NCBI GenBank assembly: GCA_903889815.1
Contig: CAISYX010000063.1
Location: 1-6,415, forward strand
Direction: 5' to 3'
From: an uncultured Gammaproteobacteria bacterium
Lineage (GTDB): Bacteria > Pseudomonadota > Gammaproteobacteria > Pseudomonadales > Pseudohongiellaceae
DNA length: 6,415 nt
The notes under the pieces are model-generated. The model searched no databases. It had not been told where the DNA came from and was given only the letters and a program-made list of their open reading frames with translations. Positions within the stretch are counted from its first letter, which is position 1, and the number at the start of each line of letters is the position of its first letter. Positions 1 through 4,781 of the stretch are shown piece after piece. The translations under genes were made by a program, and so were the position numbers.

Positions 1-84
1 ATTGCCGTTGCCAAAGCGCAGCGAGACATTTTCAAACAATGGTTTGGCACCAAACTGAATGGTGATATTCGAGGCAGTGATCAA
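1..84 (-). CDS. ABC-F family ATPase, YbiT/Ettr-like, N-terminus only (partial)
   Basis: The minus strand encodes the first 28 residues of an ABC-F protein before the window ends. It begins MITASNITIQFGAKPLFENV, which closely resembles the start of E. coli YbiT as I remember it (short strand, then QFG.KPLFEN.S..FG.GN leading to the Walker A loop). ABC-F proteins are soluble tandem ATPases that bind the ribosomal E site and modulate translation. The start is TTG at 84-82: an in-frame TGA lies five codons upstream (TGA ACG GAT ACC GCC TTG) and no ATG or GTG lies between it and the conserved region. A weak GGA sits upstream as ribosome binding site. The gene is divergent from the RRM gene, with a promoter candidate at 184-156. 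The Walker and signature motifs lie outside the window, so the subfamily rests only on the N-terminus. Confidence 0.82.
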   Translation of the reverse strand, partial: MITASNITIQFGAKPLFENVSLRFGNGN

Positions 85-155
85 GGCGGTATCCGTTCAG
101 CGAAGTGCCACGCAGGCACACAGGGCAGAAAATGAGGTCTTTGCGAAAGCGGCGC

Positions 156-184
156 ATTATAGAGGACCACGCCTCGAGCGACTA
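156..184 (-). promoter_or_regulatory. Candidate sigma-70 promoter of the ABC-F gene
   Basis: On the minus strand there is a perfect TATAAT at 161-156. A weak -35, TAGTCG (3 of 6 matches), lies at 184-179 with a 17-bp spacer. A GC-rich discriminator (GCGCCGC) follows, a type linked in gammaproteobacteria to growth-rate or stringent control. Transcription would start near 149, giving a leader of roughly 65 nt. The -10 is convincing, the -35 is not. Confidence 0.5.
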
Positions 185-207
185 CTGCTTATTTTCCGCT
201 GCCTTGT

Positions 208-236
208 TAGACTGACCGTCGGATCTGCAGTATCTT
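208..236 (+). promoter_or_regulatory. Candidate sigma-70 promoter of the RRM gene
   Basis: TAGACT at 208-213 (4 of 6 to TTGACA) and TATCTT at 231-236 (4 of 6 to TATAAT) are separated by 17 bp. The sequence after the -10, GCCGCCGCTTTCGC, nearly repeats the one after the ABC-F -10. The match between the two divergent promoters supports the call more than the hexamers do. Transcription would start near 243, leaving a short leader of about 25 nt before the TTG at 268. Confidence 0.42.
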
Positions 237-267
237 GCCGCCGCTTTCGCCACTACCAGGTACCCCT

Positions 268-660
268 TTGAAAATTCTCATCCGCAATCTGTCCAGAGAC
301 ATCACCCAACCAGAGCTGCTGGCGCTCTTCGCCGAGCATGGGCGAGTGCAGTCCTGCACCATCGTCATGGACGCTGTGACAGGGGGCTCCAAAGGCTTCG
401 GTTTTGCCAACATGCCAGTGCCCCACGAAGCCAAGGCGGCGATTCGCGCGCTCAACAATTTCGAGCTCAAGGGCAGCCGCATCCGGGTGAAGAAGGCGGA
501 AGCTTCGCAGAGCGGTGCCGATGCCGCGCCAGTCGAAGAGTCGGTTGCGCCTGAAGCTGCAGTGCCCGAAACCGCCGGGAAGCCCGCAGGCCCGCGCATC
601 AAGAAAAACGGCATTCCCCTGGGTCCGCGCAAGTCGCGGGTCTTTCGCAAGAAGTCCTGA
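268..660 (+). CDS. Small RRM-domain RNA-binding protein
   Basis: This 130-residue protein carries one RNA recognition motif at about residues 2-77. RNP2 is ILIRNL (3-8) and RNP1 is KGFGFANM (42-49), whose aromatic residues stack on RNA bases. The RRM is followed by an Ala/Pro/Glu-rich linker (about 80-105) and a basic tail (about 106-130, rich in K and R, ending FRKKS). Bacterial single-RRM proteins of this type are cytosolic and several are cold-induced; their RNA targets are mostly unknown. I chose the TTG at 268 because it gives the family-typical MKILIRNL start and has AGG at 258-260 at good spacing. A longer reading from TTG at 235 adds 11 atypical residues and has no ribosome binding site. 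The 2OG oxygenase gene follows after 22 nt, so the two are probably co-transcribed. Confidence 0.88.
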   Translation: MKILIRNLSRDITQPELLALFAEHGRVQSCTIVMDAVTGGSKGFGFANMPVPHEAKAAIRALNNFELKGSRIRVKKAEASQSGADAAPVEESVAPEAAVPETAGKPAGPRIKKNGIPLGPRKSRVFRKKS

Positions 661-682
661 TCCAGACGGGACGGATCGCCCC

Positions 683-1348
683 ATGACACCCGAACCCATG
701 AATTCCGAGTCTGAAGGCGCCGCGGACAGGGGTTTCGAGCACATCGCCGAGGCTTTGCGCACACAGGCATGGTGCGTGATTCCTGACGCCTTGCCCGCAG
801 CATTGTGCGCCGCTCTGGCGGGGCAGGTTCTCGATGCAGCGCCTGCACAGTTCAGCCCGGCAGGCATCGGACGTCACCAGGGGCACACGCTGGCGCCGGA
901 CATCCGCCGCGATGCCATCCACTGGATTACAGGCAAAACGCCAGCGGAGCAAGCCTGGTTGCAATGGGCTGACGCGCTGCGGCTGTTCTTGAACCGTCGT
1001 TTGTTCCTCGGGCTCGACACGTTCGAGAGTCACTTCGCCCACTATGCGCCCGGGGCTTTCTACAGGAAGCACCGCGATGCCTTCAGGGATGCTGGTGCCA
1101 ATGCTGCCACCAGGCGAGTCGTGTCCGTGGTGGCTTACTTCAATGCGGACTGGGGGGCAGAGGACGGGGGCGAGCTGGTGATGTATGACGATGCCGGCGC
1201 AACGCCTCTGCAGAGGGTTCTGCCCCTGGCGGGCACGCTGGTCGTATTTCTGAGCGAAGACGTGCCCCATGAAGTCTGCTCAGCCCGCCGTGACCGCTAC
1301 AGCATTGCTGGCTGGTACCGCGTCCGCGCCACGACAAGTCCGCTCTGA
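683..1348 (+). CDS. 2OG-Fe(II) dioxygenase, SM-20/prolyl 4-hydroxylase-like
   Basis: This 221-residue cytosolic protein has no signal peptide. Its C-terminal half is a double-stranded beta-helix oxygenase domain. The iron ligands are H130 and D132 in FYRKHRDAF and H196 in DVPHEV. R205 in RDRYS is the likely 2-oxoglutarate-binding residue. The conserved N-terminal segment IRRDAIHWI (74-82) is typical of bacterial SM-20/EGL-9-like members. Such enzymes couple decarboxylation of 2-oxoglutarate to hydroxylation, in characterised relatives of prolyl residues, including on EF-Tu in Pseudomonas. The substrate here cannot be read from sequence. I chose ATG at 683, 22 nt after the RRM stop with a weak purine stretch upstream; ATG at 698 is the alternative, while the longer frame from 515 overlaps the RRM gene. 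It is likely co-transcribed with the RRM gene. Confidence 0.87.
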   Translation: MTPEPMNSESEGAADRGFEHIAEALRTQAWCVIPDALPAALCAALAGQVLDAAPAQFSPAGIGRHQGHTLAPDIRRDAIHWITGKTPAEQAWLQWADALRLFLNRRLFLGLDTFESHFAHYAPGAFYRKHRDAFRDAGANAATRRVVSVVAYFNADWGAEDGGELVMYDDAGATPLQRVLPLAGTLVVFLSEDVPHEVCSARRDRYSIAGWYRVRATTSPL

Positions 1349-1518
1349 CTGCCGCCAAGCGACGGGCGGTGCGAATTTCAGGGTGAAGTCAGCAAGCATG
1401 GCTGGCCGCAGCAAATGCCGGCGTGCTATTTTCACCCGCGCTTTTGGAGCCCTTGGTTGACGGGGAGTTCCTGCTCTTTTCATTCATTTTTCACGCTGAC
1501 CCCAGGGGGACTTGCTTC
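1349..1518. other. Intergenic region before the small secreted protein gene
   Basis: A weak GC hairpin (CCGCC 1352-1356 with GGCGG 1365-1369) follows the oxygenase stop but lacks a following T-run, so it is not a convincing intrinsic terminator. An extended -10-like TGCTATTTT lies at 1424-1432 without a good -35. TTGACG at 1457-1462 has no matching -10 at normal spacing. The promoter of the next gene is probably here but cannot be fixed by eye. Confidence 0.4.
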
Positions 1519-1887
1519 ATGTTAAAAAAGACGCTTCACACCATTTCCATGGCCTTTTGTGCCTGCTTGCTGCTGGCCTCGTCGGTCGCCAGTGCTGATG
1601 TCAGCGGTAGCTGGAGCTTTGCCGTCGAAGTGATGGGTCAGAACGGTGTTGCTTCCGTCACCATGGCTCAGGGGAGCGACGGCTCTATCGCCGGCCATTA
1701 CACTGGCCAGATCGGCGACGCCGATTTCACCGGGACAGCCACTGGCAACGACTTCCAATTCGTTCTGGTTGTTGATGTCGGGTCGATCACCTACAAAGGG
1801 ACCCTGCAAGAGGATGGCACCATCAAAGGCAGCCTGGACCTGAGCGGCATGGCCGAAGGCACCTTCGTGGGCCGCAAGGCTGACTGA
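1519..1887 (+). CDS. Small secreted glycine-rich beta protein, unknown function
   Basis: This 122-residue protein has a Sec signal peptide: a basic KK at 3-4, a hydrophobic core at about 11-24, and probable cleavage after SVASA (26|27). The mature part of about 96 residues opens DVSGSWSFAVEV and continues as short alternating strands and glycine turns (GSIAGHYTG, DFTGTATG, ITYKGTL, GTIKGSLDL, GTFVGRK). This suggests a small antiparallel beta barrel or sandwich, with a lipocalin-like rhythm. I do not recognise a named family, and no cysteine or catalytic motif is seen in the mature part. ATG at 1519 is chosen because GGGGA lies just upstream and it places the signal peptide at the N-terminus; the frame is open from 1423. 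The gene appears monocistronic, with its own terminator downstream. Confidence 0.8.
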   Translation: MLKKTLHTISMAFCACLLLASSVASADVSGSWSFAVEVMGQNGVASVTMAQGSDGSIAGHYTGQIGDADFTGTATGNDFQFVLVVDVGSITYKGTLQEDGTIKGSLDLSGMAEGTFVGRKAD

Positions 1888-1910
1888 CGGTCACACCGGT
1901 TGACAGACGC

Positions 1911-1941
1911 TGTGGCAGCACGGTTCGCTGCCACATTTTTT
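1911..1941 (+). terminator. Rho-independent terminator of the small secreted protein gene
   Basis: A perfect 9-bp stem, TGTGGCAGC (1911-1919) with GCTGCCACA (1927-1935), encloses a 7-nt loop. Six T residues follow at 1936-1941. It lies 23 nt after the stop codon and separates this gene from the lipoprotein unit downstream. Confidence 0.92.
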
Positions 1942-1988
1942 GTGCGATGCCTTGCCACCTTGCGCTTGCTTGCAGCACCTCCTCCTGC

Positions 1989-2018
1989 TTGACACGTACA
2001 ATCTGCAGGTGTTTATAT
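1989..2018 (+). promoter_or_regulatory. Candidate promoter of the lipoprotein/DUF6152 pair
   Basis: A perfect TTGACA -35 lies at 1989-1994. The best-placed -10 is TTATAT at 2013-2018 with an 18-bp spacer, a poor match to TATAAT. A better hexamer, TACAAT, occurs at 1997-2002 but has no suitable -35. The start of transcription is therefore unsure. It decides whether the hairpin at 2019-2037 is wholly in the leader. Confidence 0.35.
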
Positions 2019-2037
2019 CGCCTCACAAAAAGAGGCG
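2019..2037 (+). promoter_or_regulatory. Small hairpin covering the Shine-Dalgarno of the lipoprotein gene
   Basis: CGCCTC (2019-2024) and GAGGCG (2032-2037) form a perfect 6-bp stem with loop ACAAAAA. The GAGG at 2032-2035 is the likely ribosome binding site for the ATG at 2045, 9 nt away, so pairing would hide it. The same inverted repeat could instead be a DNA operator next to the promoter. The structure is seen; its role is inferred. Confidence 0.45.
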
Positions 2038-2044
2038 TCATCGC

Positions 2045-2962
2045 ATGACATCACAACAAGAAAAGCGGCTGTTGATTGCAGCTGCAGTCATCCTCAGTTG
2101 CGCAGCCTGTGCCCCGGCAGATCCTCAGCCAGGCGCAGCGGCAGCGGCGCCTGTGCAGCAGGCATCCTCGTCCGCTATTCCCCGCACTCCCAGTGGCAAG
2201 CCCGATTTCAATGGGATCTGGCAGGTGCTCAGCACGGCCAACAACAATCTCGAAGCAGCCCCGGCGAAAGCGGCCCACGCGCTGGTGCCAGGCGATTTCG
2301 TGCCAGTGCCTGCTCCGGAGATCGTAGCGATGGGAGCTGTAGGGGCTGTCCCAGCCAGTTTCAGTGTTGTGGAAGGGGGGGTGATCCCCTACAAGCCCGA
2401 GGCGCTGGCACGCCGACTGGAGAATCAGACCAACTGGGTGAGCAGCGACCCCGAAATCAAGTGCTTCATGCCGGGCGTTCCGCGTGCCACGTACGTCCCC
2501 CATCCGTTCCAGGTGTTCCAGAGTGAAGAGGCCATGTTCATCGCCTATTCCTTCGCCGGTGCCGTCCGCAACATCTACCTGGAAGACCCGGGCCCGCCCC
2601 CGCTGGATGCCTGGATGGGACAGTCCTACGGGTACTGGGATGGCGACACGTTTGTGGTTGAAGTGACAGGTCTGGATGACCGCACCTGGTTTGATCGTGC
2701 CGGCAACTACCACACCTACAAGCTGAAAGTGACAGAGCGGTACACCATGGAGAGCGCCAACGTCATTCAGTATCAGGCCACCATGGAAGACCCGGACCTG
2801 TTCGAACGGCCATGGACCATCAGCATGCCGATTTACCGAAGACTTGAAGAAGGTTTTGAGCTCCCGCAATTCAAGTGCGTGGAGTTTGTGGAAGAATTGA
2901 TGTACGGAAAGTACAGAAAAGGACGTGAGGCCGAGTTGTTCGGGGAAGATGTCGACGGCTGA
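2045..2962 (+). CDS. Predicted lipoprotein of an uncharacterised family found with DUF6152
   Basis: This 305-residue protein has an N-terminal export signal (RLLIAAAVILSCAAC, about 8-22). Cysteines at 19 and 22 could each be lipidated, but neither lipobox is ideal. A low-complexity Ala/Pro/Gln/Ser stretch (about 24-45) follows. The folded part begins PDFNGIWQV (53-61) and contains CFMPGVPRATY (140-150), AWMGQSYGYWDGDTFVVEVTG (about 189-209), WFDRAGN (215-221), RPWTISMPIYRR (255-266) and FKCVEFVEELMYG (277-288). I recall these motifs from a widespread family of hypothetical exported proteins, often beside DUF6152 genes; no enzymatic role is known to me. C140 and C278 could form a disulfide in the periplasm. 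I chose ATG at 2045 because it has GAGG upstream and starts the signal; the frame is open from 1940. The DUF6152 gene follows after 36 nt. Confidence 0.82.
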   Translation: MTSQQEKRLLIAAAVILSCAACAPADPQPGAAAAAPVQQASSSAIPRTPSGKPDFNGIWQVLSTANNNLEAAPAKAAHALVPGDFVPVPAPEIVAMGAVGAVPASFSVVEGGVIPYKPEALARRLENQTNWVSSDPEIKCFMPGVPRATYVPHPFQVFQSEEAMFIAYSFAGAVRNIYLEDPGPPPLDAWMGQSYGYWDGDTFVVEVTGLDDRTWFDRAGNYHTYKLKVTERYTMESANVIQYQATMEDPDLFERPWTISMPIYRRLEEGFELPQFKCVEFVEELMYGKYRKGREAELFGEDVDG

Positions 2963-2998
2963 TACGAATCAATCAAGACGATGTCAGGGGGTATGGAA

Positions 2999-3445
2999 AT
3001 GAGAGTCAATAACTTGTTGGCCGCTGCTGCGGTGGCCGGAGCGTTGGTTGCGGTGTCGATGCCGGCCTCTGCGCATCACGCGTTTTCAGCGGAGTTTGAT
3101 GCGAACCTGCCGATTGCGCTGCGCGGTCCGATCACGCGCGTGGAGTGGATCAATCCACATTCCTGGATTCACCTGAATCACACTGCCGAAGACGGCACCC
3201 AGCAGGCCTGGATGGTGGAGGGAGGTACGCCCAACACGCTGCTGCGCCGTGGCATCAATCGCGATTCCCTGCAACTGGGCACCGAGATAGTCGTGACGGG
3301 TTACCAGAGCAAGGATCGTCTGTGCACGCCATCCTGCCGCGGCAATGGCCGTGACATCACGTTCCCGGATGGCCGCAAGCTGTTCATGGGTTCTTCAGGC
3401 ACCGGTGCACCCACCGACGGCACCGACCCCGACGAGCAGCGCTGA
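2999..3445 (+). CDS. DUF6152 family exported protein
   Basis: This 148-residue protein has a clear signal peptide (hydrophobic at about 6-21) with cleavage after PASA (25|26), giving a mature start HHAFSAEFD. It carries the hallmarks I associate with DUF6152: HHAF, GPITRVEWINPHSWIHL (about 43-59), MVEGGTPNTLLRRG (about 72-85), RDSL, then DGRKLFMGSSGTGAP near the end. The function of the family is unknown; the beta-rich pattern suggests a small OB-like fold. C109 and C113 are close together and might form a disulfide or bind metal, as might H26 and H27. The start chosen is ATG at 2999, 7 nt after AGGGGG (2986-2991). ATGs at 2981 and 2993 are in frame but sit before or against that site. It probably forms an operon with the upstream lipoprotein. 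Confidence 0.87.
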   Translation: MRVNNLLAAAAVAGALVAVSMPASAHHAFSAEFDANLPIALRGPITRVEWINPHSWIHLNHTAEDGTQQAWMVEGGTPNTLLRRGINRDSLQLGTEIVVTGYQSKDRLCTPSCRGNGRDITFPDGRKLFMGSSGTGAPTDGTDPDEQR

Positions 3446-3451
3446 GCGTCC

Positions 3452-4027
3452 TTACTCGAGCGCCGGTTCCGGGACGCGGTCGAACGTGCCGCCGTCCCGG
3501 AATATCACCGACGCGTCAAAAAACCCAGCGGCCTCTATGCGCAGGGTGACCACTTCGAAACTGCGATTCTCCCAGAACCAGCCATGAATTCCGGTGAAAG
3601 GTGCATGGTACGTGCCTGAGCGGCGGGTGTCGGTGGCCTGCTCGAAACTCTCCACGAACTCCTCGCCGTCCAGCCCCTCCGGGTCGGCATGCATGTCGAA
3701 CACCAGCGCACTGCTGGCATCCCAGGAATAGATCAGGGTGGCATCCTCGGCCAGGTGATACTTGTATTCCAGGGACTGGAATGGCTCCAGCACGAACTCC
3801 GCACTGTCGGTGGCATGCAGTGCATCGCGGCGCTCCAGCGGGCTTTCCTCAGCATTGCCAAGGGCAAGCAGCCCCAGCGCTCTGCCTGTTCCCAGCGGAT
3901 CGATGCCGAATTCAGCAGGCAAGACTGCCACTACCAGAACTGCGGAAGCCACAAGCGCTGCAATGCCACCCGCCAGCGCCAGCGAGCGGGGTGTTGGGGT
4001 GTCTTCCTGCGGCGTGCGATCGTTCAT
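3452..4027 (-). CDS. Single-pass membrane-anchored periplasmic protein linked to HupE ('transmembrane anchor protein')
   Basis: This 191-residue protein has a short hydrophilic N-terminus (1-15), one transmembrane helix (about 16-37) and then LPAEFGIDPLGTGRALGL (36-53), a signature I recall from proteins annotated as 'transmembrane anchor protein' beside HupE/UreJ genes. The remaining part (about 60-191) is acidic and beta-rich, with EYKYHLAEDATLIYSWDA (about 87-104), GIHGWFWENRS (146-156) and TLRIEAAGFF (161-170), and should face the periplasm. No catalytic motif is recognised. ATG at 4027 is chosen because a strong GGAGGA (4040-4035) lies 7 nt upstream; the frame is open from 4168 but overlaps HupE there. 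It is the last gene of a three-gene operon, 20 nt after the HupE stop. Its own stop lies 6 bp from the convergent DUF6152 stop. Confidence 0.83.
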   Translation of the reverse strand: MNDRTPQEDTPTPRSLALAGGIAALVASAVLVVAVLPAEFGIDPLGTGRALGLLALGNAEESPLERRDALHATDSAEFVLEPFQSLEYKYHLAEDATLIYSWDASSALVFDMHADPEGLDGEEFVESFEQATDTRRSGTYHAPFTGIHGWFWENRSFEVVTLRIEAAGFFDASVIFRDGGTFDRVPEPALE

Positions 4028-4042
4028 GTGCGTCTCCTCCAA

Positions 4043-4056
4043 GGTGCTCAGGCACC
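4043..4056 (-). other. Short hairpin holding the HupE stop codon in its loop
   Basis: GGTGC and GCACC form a perfect 5-bp stem around a 4-nt loop that contains the HupE TGA (4050-4048). The next gene's GGAGGA starts 2 nt after the stem. No T-run follows, so it is not a terminator. It could affect translational coupling or be chance. Confidence 0.35.
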
Positions 4057-4770
4057 GCTTCCTGAAATCCATGCACTGAGGTTGTAGCCGACCAGCAGCA
4101 ATCCGCCGCCCATCAGCAAGGTGTTGGTGATGAACGCGTGGCGCCCAAATCCGGGGGATTGACGCCACAGGCTTAGCACCAGAAACACGGCTGTCAGCGC
4201 CATTATCTGGCCAATCTCAACCCCGACGTTGAAGCTGATGAGATTGCTCAGCAGGCCATTGGGATTCAGGTCGAACGCTTGCAGGCGGGTTGCCAGCCCC
4301 AGACCATGGAAAAGGCCGAACACAAAGACGGCGGCGCGCGGATCGGGGGTCGGGATGCCAAGGGTTCTGAAGCCACCCATGTTCTCGAAACCCTTGTAGA
4401 CCACTGAGAAACCGATGACAGCGTCGATCAGAGAGGCGCTGACCTGCAGTTTCAGCAGGACCCCCGCAAGCAGGGTGAGGCTGTGGCCAAGGGCGAACAG
4501 CGTGACGTACTGCACCACCTGCAGCGGTCGTGCCAGATAGAAGAGCACGCCGAACAGGAACAGCAGGTGGTCGTAGCCAGTGACCATGTGCTTGGCACCC
4601 AGATAGACGAAGGCGGCAATGGCCGGGCCGTCTATGCCCTGCACGAACACGGCATTGCTGCCGGCGATGGTGTGCGCCCAGGCGGAGCCGGCCCACAGCG
4701 ATGCGGCGAAGATCCACAGCGCGGCGTGCGACAGACCGACCTGCTTGCTGTGCTGGCGGAGCAAGAGCAT
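4048..4770 (-). CDS. HupE/UreJ-type integral membrane protein
   Basis: This 240-residue protein has a signal peptide (about 14-32, cleavage after AWA) and then about six transmembrane helices. It carries the conserved HupE/UreJ_2 motifs GYDHLLFLFGVLF (65-77), LFALGHSLTLL (91-101), FGLFHGLGLA (151-160) and ISFNVGVEIGQ (178-188). Histidines H61, H68, H96 and H155 and acids D67 and E185 lie in or near membrane helices and are candidate metal ligands. The classic HupE/UreJ relatives are nickel permeases, but this branch is not characterised and the substrate is unknown. Only the membrane domain is present; longer relatives carry an extra periplasmic domain. ATG at 4770 has GAGG upstream and lies 11 nt after the cytochrome stop; the longer frame from 4950 overlaps the cytochrome gene. 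It is the middle gene of the operon. Confidence 0.88.
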   Translation of the reverse strand: MLLLRQHSKQVGLSHAALWIFAASLWAGSAWAHTIAGSNAVFVQGIDGPAIAAFVYLGAKHMVTGYDHLLFLFGVLFYLARPLQVVQYVTLFALGHSLTLLAGVLLKLQVSASLIDAVIGFSVVYKGFENMGGFRTLGIPTPDPRAAVFVFGLFHGLGLATRLQAFDLNPNGLLSNLISFNVGVEIGQIMALTAVFLVLSLWRQSPGFGRHAFITNTLLMGGGLLLVGYNLSAWISGSGA

Positions 4771-4781
4771 CGTCAGTAACC

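Larger units (their letters stand above)
143..250. repeat. Perfect 12-bp inverted repeat across the divergent promoters
   Basis: GCGAAAGCGGCG at 143-154 is the exact reverse complement of CGCCGCTTTCGC at 239-250, with 84 bp between the arms. Read in the direction of each flanking gene, both arms are the same sequence. Each lies just downstream of that gene's predicted -10 element, so the repeat marks the same initially transcribed or discriminator sequence in two divergent promoters. The arms are probably too far apart to act as a simple hairpin or operator. Confidence 0.75.

Noticed and set aside
515..682. Upstream extension of the oxygenase to an ATG at 515
   Set aside because: It would overlap the RRM gene by 146 bp and add an Arg/Pro/Ser-rich segment unlike the family; the ATG at 683 follows the RRM stop with normal spacing.
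207..867. Long minus-strand open frames opposite the RRM gene
   Set aside because: They are antisense to a clear RRM protein with RNP1 and RNP2, give Cys/Arg-rich low-complexity products without recognisable motifs, and are expected as shadows in GC-rich DNA.
1352..1369. GC hairpin after the oxygenase stop as a terminator
   Set aside because: The stem is only 5 bp with an 8-nt loop and no T-run follows, so intrinsic termination cannot be supported.
2076..2666. Plus-strand alternative frames inside the lipoprotein gene
   Set aside because: Their products are Ser/Arg/Pro-rich and motif-free, and the main frame has a signal peptide and family motifs along its whole length.
3601..4087. Plus-strand open frames opposite the anchor protein gene
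   Set aside because: They are antisense shadows; the minus frame has a strong ribosome binding site, a transmembrane helix and the LPAEFGIDP signature.
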